A stretch of DNA of 64,000 bases from Flagellimonas beolgyonensis (GCF_003992615.1 NZ_RZMY01000001.1:1-64000); one strand, 5' to 3'. Positions 1 to 11,962 are shown, counted from the first letter of the stretch. Notes: a model not told the origin generated them from the sequence alone. Numbers and translations: made by a program.

Positions 1-914
1 TCGTTCGGGTCTGTACCATCTTCGTTCTCATCACCGTTAGTGACACCATCACCATCGCAATCGGCGGTCAGGTAATCACCGCTCTGTGGCAGGGTCACAT
101 GGTCGGGGTTATAGTCACAAGGATCTAATGGGTTCGTTCCATCCTCGTTTTCATCACCGTTGGTCACACCATCGCCATCACAATCCAAATTTTTCCATTC
201 TTGGGTAGGAGTACAGTTTTGGTGTCCCCAAATAAAATCACAAGGGTCAAAAGGGTCTGTCCCGTCTTCTTTTTCTTTTCCATTGGTCACCCCATCGCCA
301 TCGCAATCCAAATTTTTCCATGTGTAAGAGGGAGAACAATTTTGATGCTCCAACACCAAATCACACGGATCCAATGGGTCCGTACCGTCTTCCTTCTCCT
401 TACCGTTGGTCACACCATCACCATCACAATCCAAGTTCTTCCATTTGGTGGTAGGTGTGCAATTTTGGTGCTCCAAAACAAAGCTACAAGGATCTAAAGG
501 ATCAGTTCCATCATACTTTTCCTTCCCATTGGTTACGCCATCACCATCACAGTCCATATTCAACCAAGTGGTGGAAGGCGTACAATTTTGGTGTTCGAGT
601 ATAAAATCACAAGGGTCATTGGGGTCGGTACCATCAATTACCTCCTGTTCACAGGTTACTCCATCCCCATCACAATCATCAGGATTTCCAATGGAGGCTT
701 CAAACGGATTCCACAATCCGGACAATTTCCACATGGAGACTTTAGATGACGCATTGCCGCCTTCAACTGCAAAATTCAATTGAGAATGGAGGGTATGGGT
801 ATGGGTTGCAGCTATGCCGTGAAGAGAAAATAGTCCGAAAACCATGAAAATGGCCATCATACGTGCAAAGCGGACGAATTTTATCCCAGGTTGTACAAAA
901 GTAATTTTTTCCAT
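1..914 (-). CDS. Secreted protein with thrombospondin type 3-like repeats (C-terminus outside window)
   Basis: An open frame of 304 codons runs from the ATG at 914 off the left edge, so the C-terminus is missing. Residues 1 to about 40 form a long basic N-region followed by a hydrophobic stretch (MMAIFMVFGLFSLHGIAA), an export signal. From about residue 80 there are six units of 41 residues (123 bp), each with a calcium-site-like DCDGDGVTNG motif, then DGTDP.DPC and a HQNC.P linker with a Trp. Such repeats are known from Ca-binding TSP3-type regions of flavobacterial surface proteins, which often end in a type IX secretion or gliding-type C-terminal domain. That end cannot be seen here. The exact role is unknown; cell-surface location is inferred from the signal and repeats. 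Confidence 0.8.
   Translation of the reverse strand, partial: MEKITFVQPGIKFVRFARMMAIFMVFGLFSLHGIAATHTHTLHSQLNFAVEGGNASSKVSMWKLSGLWNPFEASIGNPDDCDGDGVTCEQEVIDGTDPNDPCDFILEHQNCTPSTTWLNMDCDGDGVTNGKEKYDGTDPLDPCSFVLEHQNCTPTTKWKNLDCDGDGVTNGKEKEDGTDPLDPCDLVLEHQNCSPSYTWKNLDCDGDGVTNGKEKEDGTDPFDPCDFIWGHQNCTPTQEWKNLDCDGDGVTNGDENEDGTNPLDPCDYNPDHVTLPQSGDYLTADCDGDGVTNGDENEDGTDPN
40..690 (-). repeat. Six tandem 123-bp coding repeats
   Basis: The block starting with g(t/t)(c/a)ac.cc at 40, 163, 286, 409, 532 and 655 recurs with an exact 123-bp period. Each unit encodes 41 residues of the TSP3-like protein. The four middle units are the most alike; the outermost ones differ in the linker. The exact spacing and high similarity point to recent unit duplication, so copy number may vary between strains. 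Confidence 0.85.
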
Positions 915-1302
915 AAATGATAAGTTTTGGTCAACTGATCACCATGGCTTGTAGCAGTCCTGTAAGTGTAAGAAATTGGGGTTTCTTTTTGTTATTGGTT
1001 ATTTTCCTTCGACACCATCATCTCCAATTAAGTCACATAGTTAACCTATTTGACGTTTACCACCTATTTTTCTCGATAAAAGGCGATTTCCACAACATTA
1101 TTTACCATATATGCCTCTTTTACAATCCTGTAAATTGAGGCAAAGGAGAATAAGACCAAAAACCAGCGGAAATTACAGTACTTTTTGGACACCAAGGATA
1201 TGGAAAGGTTATTTTTTTCCAATAATATCAACAAATGGGAATACCGTTTGAAATAGGTGTTAAAACAGGATAATTCCCCTATTTTTGCCGAAAATTTTGT
1301 TG
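915..1302. other. 388-bp divergent intergenic region
   Basis: This region lies between the surface-protein gene (minus) and prfC (plus). Apart from the candidate prfC promoter at its right end, I see no RNA gene, strong hairpin or repeat. Two short frames across it (73 codons plus strand, 87 codons minus strand) show no recognisable protein and are rejected. It must also hold the promoter of the surface-protein gene, but no clean TAnnTTTG box was found for it. Confidence 0.5.
1260..1287 (+). promoter_or_regulatory. Candidate promoter of prfC
   Basis: A perfect flavobacterial -7 box, TATTTTTG, lies at 1280-1287. A weak TTA at 1260-1262 sits 17 nt upstream in the -33 position. The predicted transcript would start near 1293, leaving only about 10 nt before the prfC ATG at 1303. 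Confidence 0.45.
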
Positions 1303-2892
1303 ATGGAATTTGAACGGGAAATTGCAAGAAGACGAACTTTTGGGATCATCTCCCACCCTGATGCCGGTAAAACCACATTGACCGAGAAATTGCTCTTGTT
1401 CGGAGGGGCCATTCAAGAGGCCGGCGCCGTGAAGAGCAACAAGATAAAGAAATCGGCCACCAGTGATTTTATGGAAATTGAACGGCAACGGGGAATCTCC
1501 GTGGCCACATCGGTATTGGCCTTTATCTACAAAGACAAGAAGATCAATATCCTGGATACCCCCGGACACAAAGATTTTGCCGAGGATACTTTTAGGACCC
1601 TTACCGCAGTGGACAGTGTAATCGTGGTGATCGATGTGGCCAAGGGTGTTGAGGAGCAAACCGAAAAATTGGTCGAGGTCTGCCGAATGCGAAATATTCC
1701 CATGATCGTTTTCATCAATAAATTGGACCGGGAAGGAAAGGATGCCTTTGATCTTTTGGACGAGGTGGAACAAAAGTTGGGCCTTACCGTTACCCCATTG
1801 AGCTTTCCCATTGGGATGGGCTATGATTTTAAAGGGATTTACAACATCTACGAGAAAAACATCAACCTGTTCAGTGGCAATAGTAAAAAGAATATAGAGG
1901 AAACCATTGCCTTTGATGACATAGATAGTCCTGAACTTGAAAATATTATCGGCACCAAAGCAGCAGAGAACCTTCGCGATAATTTGGAACTTGTGCATGG
2001 GGTATATCCCGATTTTGACAAGGAAGCTTATTTAAAAGGAGAACAACAACCTGTTTTCTTCGGGTCGGCCCTAAACAACTTTGGTGTACGTGAACTGTTG
2101 GATTGCTTTATCGAAATTGCGCCTCCACCTCGTGCCAAAATGGCCGAAGAACGTTTGGTCAAAGCCAACGAAAAAGATTTCACCGGATTTGTATTTAAAA
2201 TCCATGCCAATATGGACCCCAAACACCGAGATCGTTTGGCCTTCGTAAAAGTGGTGTCCGGAACATTTGAGCGAAATACACCTTATTTGCATGTAAGACA
2301 AGACAAAAAATTGAAGTTTTCCAGCCCCAATGCCTTTTTTGCGGAAAAGAAAGAAATTGTGGATGTTTCCTATCCAGGGGATATTGTTGGATTGCATGAT
2401 ACCGGGAACTTTAAAATCGGAGATACACTTACCAGTGGGGAACAGTTGCATTACAAGGGAATCCCTAGTTTTTCACCAGAACACTTCAGGTACATCAATA
2501 ATGCGGACCCGATGAAGGCCAAACAACTCTACAAAGGCATCGATCAGTTGATGGACGAAGGTGTTGCACAGTTGTTCACTTTGGAATTGAACGGACGAAA
2601 AGTAATTGGTACGGTGGGAGCTCTGCAATATGAAGTGATTCAATACCGATTGGAACACGAATATGGCGCCAAGTGTACGTATGAAAATTTCCCCGTGTAC
2701 AAAGCGTGTTGGGTAGATCCCGAGGACAAGAACAATGAGGAATTTAAAGAATTCAAAAGGGTAAAGCAGAAATTTTTGGCCACGGACAAACGGGGCCAAT
2801 TGGTCTTTTTGGCCGATTCACAGTTCTCACTTCAGATGACACAGCAGAAGTATCCCAGTGTAAAATTGCATTACACCTCCGAATTTGAATAA
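1303..2892 (+). CDS. prfC: Peptide chain release factor 3
   Basis: A translational GTPase that recycles RF1/RF2 from the ribosome after termination. The protein has 529 residues, the usual RF3 length. It opens with MEFEREIARRRTFGIISHP; the P-loop is SHPDAGKT, the G3 motif DTPGHKDF and the G4 motif NKLD. EF-Tu-like domain II and the RF3-specific C-terminal domain follow. An in-frame TTG at 1285 would add six residues, but it lies inside the -7 promoter box, so the ATG at 1303 is preferred. The gene stands alone, with its own promoter and no cotranscribed neighbour close upstream. Confidence 0.95.
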   Translation: MEFEREIARRRTFGIISHPDAGKTTLTEKLLLFGGAIQEAGAVKSNKIKKSATSDFMEIERQRGISVATSVLAFIYKDKKINILDTPGHKDFAEDTFRTLTAVDSVIVVIDVAKGVEEQTEKLVEVCRMRNIPMIVFINKLDREGKDAFDLLDEVEQKLGLTVTPLSFPIGMGYDFKGIYNIYEKNINLFSGNSKKNIEETIAFDDIDSPELENIIGTKAAENLRDNLELVHGVYPDFDKEAYLKGEQQPVFFGSALNNFGVRELLDCFIEIAPPPRAKMAEERLVKANEKDFTGFVFKIHANMDPKHRDRLAFVKVVSGTFERNTPYLHVRQDKKLKFSSPNAFFAEKKEIVDVSYPGDIVGLHDTGNFKIGDTLTSGEQLHYKGIPSFSPEHFRYINNADPMKAKQLYKGIDQLMDEGVAQLFTLELNGRKVIGTVGALQYEVIQYRLEHEYGAKCTYENFPVYKACWVDPEDKNNEEFKEFKRVKQKFLATDKRGQLVFLADSQFSLQMTQQKYPSVKLHYTSEFE

Positions 2893-2963
2893 TGGCCACT
2901 TGGCCCTAATGAAGTATCATTTTTTTGTACATTGTTGGTATACAACCAATAAACACAAAAATT

Positions 2964-3395
2964 ATGACAACAACCGGTAAGCCCCCAATTTCGTTTTGGG
3001 TAGTCAGTGTTATTGCCTTTGTTTGGAATTTGATGGGAGTTTTTAACTATCTCAATCAAGCCTACAACCAAGAGGCTATTCTTGAAACATTGGACCAAGC
3101 CCAACGTGAAGTTTTTGAAGGAATTCCAGCTTGGGCAACCGCAGCCTTTGCACTTGCAGTCTTCAGTGGAACCATCGGTTCCATTGGGCTCTTGCTTCGC
3201 AAGAAATGGGCACGGCCCTTTTTCATCGTTTCGTTTGTAACTGCATTGGCACAATTTATCCATTGGCTTTTTATATCCGATGCCGTGGCTGCATTTGGAT
3301 CATCTACCTACGCAATGCCCCTATTAATTTTGGCGATTGGCCTGTATTTGATTTCCTTTTCGAAAAGGGCCGCGACCAACGGTTGGTTGAAATAA
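2964..3395 (+). CDS. Small four-helix membrane protein, function unknown
   Basis: The predicted protein has 143 residues. It starts MTTTGKPPISFW and contains four hydrophobic segments (about residues 10-30, 55-76, 84-105 and 113-133) with short polar links, ending in a basic tail. I recognise it as a conserved flavobacterial membrane protein but know no function. The start at the ATG of 2964 is chosen because the segment before it (13 codons) is not conserved-looking and runs through the likely promoter region. A strong bidirectional terminator follows 12 bp after the stop. No neighbour suggests a pathway. Confidence 0.7.
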   Translation: MTTTGKPPISFWVVSVIAFVWNLMGVFNYLNQAYNQEAILETLDQAQREVFEGIPAWATAAFALAVFSGTIGSIGLLLRKKWARPFFIVSFVTALAQFIHWLFISDAVAAFGSSTYAMPLLILAIGLYLISFSKRAATNGWLK

Positions 3396-3406
3396 ACCTA
3401 AAAACA

Positions 3407-3438
3407 AAGGCCTTGATCAATGATCAAGGCCTTTTCTT
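3407..3438. terminator. Bidirectional terminator
   Basis: A 13-bp perfect stem, aaggccttgatca (3407-3419) with tgatcaaggcctt (3421-3433), is flanked by T-rich sequence on the plus side and A-rich sequence on the other. It serves the plus gene ending at 3395 and the minus gene ending at 3444. Confidence 0.85.
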
Positions 3439-3443
3439 ATTTT

Positions 3444-3755
3444 CTAAGCTTCTCCCGTAGGACCAAAGTTCAATGGGATGGGCGGTTGCTCGTAATCTTT
3501 GATCGGGCCATGGGCCTTTTCAAAACGGGCTACATTTTCGTTCAATGCCTTTAAAAATTTCTTGGCATGTTGGGGTGTCAATATAATCCGGCTTTTCACC
3601 TTTGCTTTAGGTGCACCCGGCATCAAACTGATGAAATCCACCACAAATTCCGAAACGGAATGGTTGATGATGGCCAGATTGGAATAGGTGCCCTCGGCAG
3701 TTTTCTCATCCAATTCTATATTGATCTGTTTTTGATTTTGGTTTTTTTCAGCCAT
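3444..3755 (-). CDS. DUF3467 family protein
   Basis: The predicted protein has 103 residues, starting MAEKNQNQKQINIELDEK. The body contains features of the DUF3467 family: a beta-rich core with EFVVDFISLMPG, then KSRIILTPQHAKKFLKAL and a proline-rich tail ending NFGPTGEA. Known members are small cytoplasmic proteins without an assigned activity. It lies downstream of rpoC in the reverse direction of travel: transcription reaches it before the bidirectional terminator, and it has only 60 bp to the rpoC end on the other side. Whether it has its own promoter is not clear. Confidence 0.8.
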   Translation of the reverse strand: MAEKNQNQKQINIELDEKTAEGTYSNLAIINHSVSEFVVDFISLMPGAPKAKVKSRIILTPQHAKKFLKALNENVARFEKAHGPIKDYEQPPIPLNFGPTGEA

Positions 3756-3773
3756 ACGTTCAATAAAAATAAA

Positions 3774-3799
3774 AAACCCTGACCTTATGGCCAGGGTTT
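3774..3799 (-). terminator. Terminator of the rpoBC operon
   Basis: The stem aaaccctgacc (3774-3784) with ggccagggttt (3789-3799) has a 4-nt loop and one mismatch. On the minus strand it is followed by a T-rich tail. It lies just downstream of the rpoC stop. Confidence 0.8.
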
Positions 3800-3815
3800 G
3801 TTTGTATGTTACTAT

Positions 3816-6800
3816 TTAGAACTTGAATTCCTCTTTTCGGGCCATGATCTCATCGTATTCCTCTTTGGAACCTACAATGATGCTGTCATAATCCCTCATA
3901 CCGGTACCGGCAGGAATCTTGTGTCCGACGATAACGTTCTCCTTCAAGCCTTCCAAAGAATCGACCTTACCGTTTACAGCGGCTTCGTTCAATACTTTAG
4001 TTGTTTCCTGGAACGATGCTGCAGAGATAAATGATTTGGTCTGCAACGACGCCCTGGTGATACCTTGAAGAATCGGCGTAGCGGTTGCGGCAACAGCGTC
4101 CCTTGCACTCACCAAGTTCTTGTCTTCCCTTCTTAGAATGGAGTTCTCGTCCCTTAGTTGGCGTGCGGTAACGATCTGGCCTGGTTTCAACCTTTCGGAA
4201 TCACCTGCATCCTCTACTACCTTCATCCCGAAGATCTCATCATTTTCATGGATGAAATCATCCTTGTGCACCAATTGGTTTTCAAGGAAGATGGTATCTC
4301 CTGGATCTTGGATCTGAACCTTACGCATCATCTGTCTAACAACCACCTCAAAGTGCTTGTCATTGATTTTCACACCTTGTAAACGGTATACTTCCTGTAC
4401 TTCGTTCACCAAGTATTGCTGTACCGCAGATGGTCCTTTTATCGCCAAGATATCCTCTGGGGTAATCGACCCATCAGACAATGGCATACCAGCACGTACG
4501 TAGTCGTTTTCCTGTACCAGGATCTGGTTGGAAAGTTTTACCAAGTACTTCTTCACCTCGCCCGTTTTGGACTCGATGATGATCTCACGGTTACCACGCT
4601 TGATCTTACCGAAGGAAACCACACCGTCAATCTCGGATACAACTGCTGGGTTGGAAGGGTTACGTGCTTCGAAAAGCTCTGTTACCCTTGGAAGACCACC
4701 GGTAATATCCCCTGCCTTGGCAGACTTACGTGGTATTTTTACCAAGATTTTACCTTCTTTGATCTTCTCACCATCGTCCACCATCAAGTGGGAACCTACT
4801 GGCAAGTTGTATGAACGCAAGGTTTCACCTTTACCATCCTTGATCAACAAGGTTGGGATCAACTTTTTGTTCCTTGATTCGGAGATCACTTTTTCTTGGA
4901 AACCGGTTTGTTCGTCGATTTCAACTTGATAAGTAACCCCTTGTTCAATGTTCTCGTATGCAATCTGACCGGTAAATTCGGAAACAATGACACCGTTATA
5001 GGGATCCCATTGACAGATTACCGTACCTCTGGAGATTTTCTCACCATCCTTAACGAACAACTGGGAACCATAAGGAATGTTGTTGGTACTCAACGTAATT
5101 CCTGTTTTGGCATCGATGATCTTGATCTCTGTAGTTCGGGAAATCACAATGTTGGTTTTGGCACCTTCATTGTTCACTCCTTCCACCATACGCAAATCTT
5201 CAATTTCAGCGATACCGTCAAATTTGGACTCCAATTTGCTGTCCTCGGAAATGTTTCCTGCAATACCACCTACGTGGAAGGTACGCAAGGTCAACTGTGT
5301 TCCTGGTTCTCCGATGGATTGTGCAGCAACCACACCAACGGCTTCGCCACGCTGTACCATTTTGTTGGTGGCCAGGTTACGACCGTAACACTTGGCGCAG
5401 ATACCTTGTGGTGCCTCACAGGTCAATGGTGAACGCACTTCTACCCTTTCGATAGGTGCTGCCTCCACCTTTTTCACATCGGCTTCGGAAATTTCCTGAC
5501 CTGCTTTAAGGATCAACTCCTCGGTCATCGGATTGTATACATCGTGAAGTGATACCCTGCCCAAGATTCGTTCACCAAGGGATTCCACCACTTCTTCGTT
5601 TTTCTTCAATGGCTCAACTTCAATACCTCTCAACGTACCACAGTCCTCGATATTGATGATCACATCTTGCGATACATCCACCAAACGTCTGGTCAAGTAT
5701 CCAGCATCCGCCGTTTTCAAAGCGGTATCCGCAAGACCTTTACGCGCACCGTGGGTAGAGATAAAGTATTCCAAGATCGATAGTCCTTCCTTAAAGTTGG
5801 AAAGAATCGGGTTCTCGATGATCTCACCACCTCCTGCTGTGGATTTCTTAGGCTTGGCCATCAAACCACGCATACCGGTCAACTGGCGAATCTGCTCCTT
5901 GGAACCCCTCGCCCCGGAATCCAACATCATATATACAGAGTTGAATCCTTGTTTGTCCTCACGGATACGTTTCATGGCCAACTCGGTCAACATGGCGTTG
6001 GTAGATGTCCAAACATCGATTACCTGGTTGTAACGCTCGTTGTTGGTGATAAGTCCCATGTTGTAGTTCATCATGATACCATCCACCTGCTCGTTGGCCT
6101 CAGCGATCATCTCATGTTTTTCAGCAGGGATGATGATATCTCCCAAACTGAAGGATAGACCACCTTTGAAGGCGAATTCATATCCCATGGATTTGATCTT
6201 ATCCAAGAAATCGGCTGTCGTTGGCACATCGGTCACAGCTAAAATGTCACCAATGATGTTACGAAGCGCTTTCTTGTTCAATACGGTATTGATGAATCCT
6301 GCTTGTTCTGGCACTACAGTGTTGAACAAAACACGACCCACAGTTGTTTCAATGATCTTATTGACCAATTCCCCTTCTTCGTTGAAGTCTTTGGTTCTTA
6401 CCTTAATACCGGCATTCAATGCAACTTTCTGCTCGTTAAAGGCAATTTCCACTTCTTCGGGAGAGTAGAAGGTCAACCCCTCACCTTTAACAGGCTCTTC
6501 TGGAGTGGACTTCTTTTCCTTGGTCATGTAGTACAAGCCCAAAACCATGTCTTGGGATGGTACGGTGATCGGAGAACCGTTGGCAGGGTTAAGGATGTTC
6601 TGTGAAGCCAACATCAACAATTGGGCTTCCAAAATGGCCTCTGGCCCCAATGGCAAGTGAACTGCCATCTGGTCCCCATCAAAATCCGCGTTGAATGCGG
6701 TACAGGCCAATGGGTGCAAACGAATCGCCTTACCTTCAATCAGTTTAGGCTGGAACGCTTGGATACCCAATCGGTGCAATGTGGGGGCCCGGTTCAACAA

Positions 6801-8114
6801 TACGGGGTGTCCTTTAAGGACGTTTTCTAGGATATCCCAAACTACGGGCTCCTTCTTGTCGATAATCTTTTTGGCAGATTTTACCGTTTTTACAATACCT
6901 CTTTCAATCAACTTACGGATGATGAACGGCTTGTAAAGCTCGGCTGCCATATCTTTTGGCAGACCACATTCGTACAACTTCATTTCCGGTCCAACGACGA
7001 TTACGGAACGAGCGGAGTAATCCACACGTTTACCCAAAAGGTTTTGACGGAAACGACCTTGCTTACCTTTCAAGGAATCAGAAAGGGATTTCAATGGTCT
7101 GTTGGATTCAGTTTTTACCGCGGATGCTTTTCTGGTGTTATCGAAAAGGGAATCCACAGCTTCCTGAAGCATACGTTTTTCGTTCCTCAAGATCACCTCA
7201 GGTGCCTTGATTTCCATCAAACGCTTCAAACGGTTGTTACGAATGATCACACGTCGGTACAAATCGTTCAAATCGGAAGTGGCGAAACGACCACCATCCA
7301 ACGGCACCAACGGACGCAATTCCGGTGGAATAACGGGAATAACCTTCATGATCATCCATTCGGGTCTGTTTTCCCTGTTGTCCTGGGACTCACGTAAGGC
7401 TTCAACAACCTGAAGACGTTTCAAAGCTTCGGTTTTACGTTGCTTTGACGTTTCGGTGTTCGCTTTGTGTCGCAATTCGTAGGACAACTGCTCCAAATCG
7501 ATACGCGCCAATAGGTCGATCAAACATTCGGCACCCATTTTTGCGATGAACTTGTTGGGATCGCTATCCTCCAAATATTGGTTTTCGGATGGAATGGACT
7601 CCAAGATGTTCAAATATTCCTCTTCGGTCAAGAAATCCATTTTGTGGATCTCTTCCCCTTCAGGCCCTTTGGCAATACCAGGCTGGATGACCACATACCT
7701 TTCGTAGTAAATGATCATGTCCAACTTTTTGGAAGGCAATCCCAAAAGGTATCCTATTTTATTTGGCAATGAACGGAAGTACCAGATATGGGCTACGGGA
7801 ACCACCAAGTTGATGTGACCAACACGGTCCCTACGTACTTTCTTCTCTGTCACTTCAACACCACAACGGTCACAAACGATTCCACGGTAACGGATACGCT
7901 TATATTTTCCACAGGCACACTCATAATCCTTTACAGGACCAAAAATACGCTCGCAGAACAACCCATCACGCTCAGGCTTGTGCGTTCTATAGTTTATGGT
8001 TTCAGGCTTCAACACCTCGCCACGGGACTCTGCCAAGATGGACTCGGGAGAGGCCAATCCGATGGAAATTTTGTTGAACCTTTTTGGTGCGTTATTGTCT
8101 TTTATTCTAGCCAT
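3816..8114 (-). CDS. rpoC: DNA-directed RNA polymerase subunit beta'
   Basis: The catalytic beta' subunit of RNA polymerase, 1432 residues, close to the family length. The N-terminal zinc site is seen as Cys66, Cys68, Cys81 and Cys84 (CACGKYKR...CDRCG). The catalytic Mg-binding motif NADFDGDQ sits at residues 475-482, with Asp477, Asp479 and Asp481. The second zinc cluster region (CGTLRG...CAKCYGRNL) and the trigger-loop region follow. The gene is 38 bp after rpoB and is clearly cotranscribed with it. A strong terminator closes the operon. No frameshift or insertion was seen. Confidence 0.98.
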   Translation of the reverse strand: MARIKDNNAPKRFNKISIGLASPESILAESRGEVLKPETINYRTHKPERDGLFCERIFGPVKDYECACGKYKRIRYRGIVCDRCGVEVTEKKVRRDRVGHINLVVPVAHIWYFRSLPNKIGYLLGLPSKKLDMIIYYERYVVIQPGIAKGPEGEEIHKMDFLTEEEYLNILESIPSENQYLEDSDPNKFIAKMGAECLIDLLARIDLEQLSYELRHKANTETSKQRKTEALKRLQVVEALRESQDNRENRPEWMIMKVIPVIPPELRPLVPLDGGRFATSDLNDLYRRVIIRNNRLKRLMEIKAPEVILRNEKRMLQEAVDSLFDNTRKASAVKTESNRPLKSLSDSLKGKQGRFRQNLLGKRVDYSARSVIVVGPEMKLYECGLPKDMAAELYKPFIIRKLIERGIVKTVKSAKKIIDKKEPVVWDILENVLKGHPVLLNRAPTLHRLGIQAFQPKLIEGKAIRLHPLACTAFNADFDGDQMAVHLPLGPEAILEAQLLMLASQNILNPANGSPITVPSQDMVLGLYYMTKEKKSTPEEPVKGEGLTFYSPEEVEIAFNEQKVALNAGIKVRTKDFNEEGELVNKIIETTVGRVLFNTVVPEQAGFINTVLNKKALRNIIGDILAVTDVPTTADFLDKIKSMGYEFAFKGGLSFSLGDIIIPAEKHEMIAEANEQVDGIMMNYNMGLITNNERYNQVIDVWTSTNAMLTELAMKRIREDKQGFNSVYMMLDSGARGSKEQIRQLTGMRGLMAKPKKSTAGGGEIIENPILSNFKEGLSILEYFISTHGARKGLADTALKTADAGYLTRRLVDVSQDVIINIEDCGTLRGIEVEPLKKNEEVVESLGERILGRVSLHDVYNPMTEELILKAGQEISEADVKKVEAAPIERVEVRSPLTCEAPQGICAKCYGRNLATNKMVQRGEAVGVVAAQSIGEPGTQLTLRTFHVGGIAGNISEDSKLESKFDGIAEIEDLRMVEGVNNEGAKTNIVISRTTEIKIIDAKTGITLSTNNIPYGSQLFVKDGEKISRGTVICQWDPYNGVIVSEFTGQIAYENIEQGVTYQVEIDEQTGFQEKVISESRNKKLIPTLLIKDGKGETLRSYNLPVGSHLMVDDGEKIKEGKILVKIPRKSAKAGDITGGLPRVTELFEARNPSNPAVVSEIDGVVSFGKIKRGNREIIIESKTGEVKKYLVKLSNQILVQENDYVRAGMPLSDGSITPEDILAIKGPSAVQQYLVNEVQEVYRLQGVKINDKHFEVVVRQMMRKVQIQDPGDTIFLENQLVHKDDFIHENDEIFGMKVVEDAGDSERLKPGQIVTARQLRDENSILRREDKNLVSARDAVAATATPILQGITRASLQTKSFISAASFQETTKVLNEAAVNGKVDSLEGLKENVIVGHKIPAGTGMRDYDSIIVGSKEEYDEIMARKEEFKF

Positions 8115-8152
8115 AACAATATGGTGATGATATAATTAATATGTATAGTGTT

Positions 8153-11100
8153 CTATTCTTCCAATCTGATATCCAAGCCCAAACCTTTAAGTTCGTGCAT
8201 CAATACGTTGAAAGATTCCGGCAATCCAGGCTCAGGCATTGTTTCACCTTTCACAATGGATTCGTAGGTCTTGGCTCTTCCGATTACGTCATCGGATTTC
8301 ACGGTCAAAATTTCACGTAGGGTTGAAGAAGCTCCATAAGCTTCCAAAGCCCATACCTCCATCTCACCAAAACGCTGACCACCAAACTGGGCCTTACCAC
8401 CCAATGGTTGTTGTGTGATCAATGAATATGGTCCGATAGATCTTGCGTGCATCTTGTCGTCCACCATGTGACCCAGTTTCAACATGTAGATTACCCCTAC
8501 TGTTGCCGCTTGGTCAAAACGTTGACCGGTTCCACCGTCGTACAAGTGGGTATGTCCAAAACGTGGAACACCAGCCTTATCGGTCAGTTCGTTGATCTCG
8601 TCCAGAGTGGCCCCATCAAAAATTGGAGTTCCATATTTCTGGCCCAATTTCAATCCGGCCCAACCCAATACGGTTTCGTAGATCTGACCAATGTTCATCC
8701 TTGAAGGTACACCCAGTGGGTTCAATACGATATCCACAGGGGTTCCATCTTCCAAGAACGGCATGTCTTCTTGACGAACGATACGTGCAACAATACCTTT
8801 GTTACCGTGACGACCTGCCATTTTATCACCAACTTTCAGCTTACGCTTTTTGGCGATGTACACCTTGGCCAACTTCATAATACCAGCAGGTAATTCATCA
8901 CCTACAGAGATGGTAAATTTGTCCCTTCTTAGGTTTCCTTGAAGGTCGTTCAACTTGATTTTATAGTTGTGCAGCAAATCGGCTACCAAAGCATTGGTAT
9001 CTTCGTCCGTGGTCCAGCTTCCACCCACCAAGTGCGCAAAATCGTCCACAGCGTTCAACATTTTAATGGTGTATTTCTTTCCTTTTGGAAGTACTTCCTC
9101 ACCCAAATCGTTGATGACACCTTGCGATGTTTTTCCGTTGACCAATCCGAACAATTTCTCGATCAATACATCTTTTAATTGTTGGAATTTCACTTCGTAA
9201 TCCATTTCCAAACGGGAAATGGCTTCCTTATCCTCGGAACGTTTTCTCTTATCCTTGATAGATCGGGAGAACAACTTTTTATCGATAACCACACCGCTCA
9301 ATGATGGGGATGCTTTCAAAGAGGCATCCTTTACATCTCCTGCCTTGTCACCAAAGATGGCACGCAACAGTTTTTCCTCGGGTGTTGGATCGGATTCTCC
9401 TTTTGGAGTAATCTTACCGATCAAGATATCACCAGGTTTCACCTCGGCACCGATACGGATCATACCGTACTCGTCCAAATCCTTGGTCGCTTCCTCGGAA
9501 ACGTTAGGGATATCGTTGGTCAATTCCTCAGCACCCAATTTGGTATCCCTTACTTCGAGGGCATACTCATCGATGTGGATAGAGGTGAAGATATCTTCAC
9601 GAACCACTTTTTCAGAGATTACGATCGCATCCTCGAAGTTGTATCCTTTCCAAGGCATGAAGGCCACCTTCATGTTTCTGCCCAAGGCCAATTCTCCTTT
9701 TTCAGTGGCGTATCCTTCACAAAGTACCTGTCCTTTTTTCACCTTGTCCCCTTTTCTAACGATTGGTTTCAAGTTGATGGAGGTACCTTGATTGGTTTTT
9801 CTAAACTTCACCAATTCGTAGGTCTTGGAATCTTCATCGAAGCTTACCAATCGCTCTTCCTCGGTTCGGTCGTATTTAATGGTTATTTTCTGTGCATCCA
9901 CATATTCAACCGTACCATTGCCTTCGGCATTTATCAATACCCTGGAATCGGTAGCTACCTGTCTTTCCAGACCGGTACCCACGATTGGGGATTCTGGTCG
10001 CAACAAAGGAACGGCCTGGCGCATCATGTTCGATCCCATCAAGGCACGGTTCGCATCATCGTGCTCCAAGAATGGAATCAAGGATGCTGAGATGGAAGCA
10101 ATTTGGTTCGGTGCAACGTCGGTGTAGTTCACTTCTGATGGGTCAACCACCGGGAAGTCACCTTCATCACGTGCAATTACCTTGTCACGCTCGATCGTAC
10201 CGTCGTCGGCCAATGGAATGTTGGCTTGGGCGATCTTCATACCTTCTTCTTCCTCAGCGCTTAGATAAATGTGATTCTTCACATCTACTTTTCCGTCGGC
10301 CACCTTGCGGTAAGGGGTTTCCAAGAAGCCCATGCTGTTTACCTTGGCAAACACGGAAAGTGAAGAGATCAAACCAATGTTCGGTCCTTCAGGTGTCTCG
10401 ATCGGACACAATCTTCCGTAGTGGGTATAGTGAACGTCACGCACCTCGAATCCTGCCCTTTCCCGTGAAAGACCACCTGGACCCAATGCGGACAATCTTC
10501 TTTTGTGTGTGATCTCGGCCAACGGGTTGGTCTGATCCATGAACTGGGACAACTGGTTGGTACCGAAGAAGGAGTTGATCACGGAAGACAAGGTCTTGGC
10601 GTTGATCAAATCGATCGGGGTAAATACTTCGTTGTCACGAACGTTCATACGCTCACGGATGGTTCTTGCCATACGGGCCAAACCTACACCAAACTGTTGG
10701 GACAATTGCTCACCCACTGTTCTTACACGACGGTTGGACAAGTGGTCAATATCATCAATCTCCGCTTTGGAGTTGATCAACTCGATCAAATACTTAATGA
10801 TGGTGATGATATCTTCCTTGGTAAGGACTTCTTTGTCCATTCCGATATCCAAGCCCAACTTCTTGTTCATTCGGTAACGACCTACCTCACCCAAAGAGTA
10901 ACGTTGATCGGAGAAGAACAATTTATCGATGATGCCACGAGCTGTTTCCTCATCGGGCGGCTCGGCATTACGTAATTGTCTATAAATGTGCTCTACCGCT
11001 TCCTTCTCGGAGTTGGTAGGGTCTTTTTGCAAGGTGTTGTGGATAATGGCATAATCCGACTGTGCATTGTTCTCCTTGTGAAGCAAAATGGTCTTCACAT

Positions 11101-11962
11101 CGGCATCAATGATCTCGTCGACATGCTCTTTTTCCAAAATGGTATCACGGTCCAAGATGATCTCGTTACGCTCGATGGAAACCACTTCGCCGGTATCCTC
11201 GTCCACGAAATCTTCGTGCCATGTGTTCAAAACCCTTGCGGCCAATTTACGGCCCAATACTTTTTTAAGTCCGGCCTTGGATACCTTCACTTCCTCGGAA
11301 AGGTCGAAGATTTCAAGGATATCCTTGTCCCTTTCAAAGCCAATGGCACGGAAAAGGGTGGTTACCGGTAATTTTTTCTTCCTATCGATATAGGCGTACA
11401 TTACACCGTTGATATCGGTAGCGAATTCTATCCAAGATCCTTTGAACGGAATTACCCTTGCGGAGTACAATTTGGTTCCATTCGCGTGGAATGACTGTCC
11501 GAAGAATACCCCTGGTGATCTGTGCAACTGGGAAACCACTACCCTTTCGGCACCATTGATCACAAAGGTTCCACTTGGGGTCATGTATGGAATAGTACCC
11601 AAATACACGTCTTGCACGATGGTCTCGAAGTCTTCGTGCTCAGGATCGGTACAGTACAATTTAAGACGCGCTTTTAACGGAACGCTGTAGGTAAGTCCAC
11701 GTTCAATACACTCTTGGATGGTATATCTTGGTGGATCTATGAAGTAATCCAAAAACTCGAGTACAAACTGGTTTCTGGTATCAGTAATTGGAAAATTCTC
11801 CATGAAGGTGTTGTAGAGACCTTCGTTCCCTCTTTCGTCAGATTTGGTTTCAAGCTGGAAAAAATCTTGAAATGATTTTATCTGAATGTCCAAGAAATCC
11901 GGGTATTCCGGTATGTTCTTAGCGGATGCGAAATTAACTCTTTCAATAGTGTTTGTGAACAT
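8153..11962 (-). CDS. rpoB: DNA-directed RNA polymerase subunit beta
   Basis: The beta subunit of RNA polymerase, 1269 residues, typical for Bacteroidetes. It begins [20 protein letters not shown]. The rifampicin-pocket region is seen as [19 protein letters not shown] followed by [19 protein letters not shown]. The C-terminal part has [13 protein letters not shown] and the clamp-binding end [15 protein letters not shown]. It lies between rplL and rpoC, with a 128-bp gap to rplL that contains a structured hairpin. No resistance-type substitution was judged. Confidence 0.98.
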   Translation of the reverse strand: MFTNTIERVNFASAKNIPEYPDFLDIQIKSFQDFFQLETKSDERGNEGLYNTFMENFPITDTRNQFVLEFLDYFIDPPRYTIQECIERGLTYSVPLKARLKLYCTDPEHEDFETIVQDVYLGTIPYMTPSGTFVINGAERVVVSQLHRSPGVFFGQSFHANGTKLYSARVIPFKGSWIEFATDINGVMYAYIDRKKKLPVTTLFRAIGFERDKDILEIFDLSEEVKVSKAGLKKVLGRKLAARVLNTWHEDFVDEDTGEVVSIERNEIILDRDTILEKEHVDEIIDADVKTILLHKENNAQSDYAIIHNTLQKDPTNSEKEAVEHIYRQLRNAEPPDEETARGIIDKLFFSDQRYSLGEVGRYRMNKKLGLDIGMDKEVLTKEDIITIIKYLIELINSKAEIDDIDHLSNRRVRTVGEQLSQQFGVGLARMARTIRERMNVRDNEVFTPIDLINAKTLSSVINSFFGTNQLSQFMDQTNPLAEITHKRRLSALGPGGLSRERAGFEVRDVHYTHYGRLCPIETPEGPNIGLISSLSVFAKVNSMGFLETPYRKVADGKVDVKNHIYLSAEEEEGMKIAQANIPLADDGTIERDKVIARDEGDFPVVDPSEVNYTDVAPNQIASISASLIPFLEHDDANRALMGSNMMRQAVPLLRPESPIVGTGLERQVATDSRVLINAEGNGTVEYVDAQKITIKYDRTEEERLVSFDEDSKTYELVKFRKTNQGTSINLKPIVRKGDKVKKGQVLCEGYATEKGELALGRNMKVAFMPWKGYNFEDAIVISEKVVREDIFTSIHIDEYALEVRDTKLGAEELTNDIPNVSEEATKDLDEYGMIRIGAEVKPGDILIGKITPKGESDPTPEEKLLRAIFGDKAGDVKDASLKASPSLSGVVIDKKLFSRSIKDKRKRSEDKEAISRLEMDYEVKFQQLKDVLIEKLFGLVNGKTSQGVINDLGEEVLPKGKKYTIKMLNAVDDFAHLVGGSWTTDEDTNALVADLLHNYKIKLNDLQGNLRRDKFTISVGDELPAGIMKLAKVYIAKKRKLKVGDKMAGRHGNKGIVARIVRQEDMPFLEDGTPVDIVLNPLGVPSRMNIGQIYETVLGWAGLKLGQKYGTPIFDGATLDEINELTDKAGVPRFGHTHLYDGGTGQRFDQAATVGVIYMLKLGHMVDDKMHARSIGPYSLITQQPLGGKAQFGGQRFGEMEVWALEAYGASSTLREILTVKSDDVIGRAKTYESIVKGETMPEPGLPESFNVLMHELKGLGLDIRLEE

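Noticed and set aside
1..690. Regularly spaced repeats as a CRISPR array
   Set aside because: The period is 123 bp, spacer-like parts are as conserved as the repeats, and the whole is an open reading frame with TSP3-like units.
1285..1302. Upstream TTG start for prfC
   Set aside because: It overlaps the TATTTTTG promoter box, and RF3 proteins begin near the MEFEREIARRR segment.
917..1327. Two short frames in the 915-1302 gap
   Set aside because: No recognisable motif, no coding-like composition, and one runs antisense into prfC.
8447..11690. Many long plus-strand frames opposite rpoB and rpoC
   Set aside because: They are shadows of highly biased coding sequence; none has a family resemblance or a start signal.
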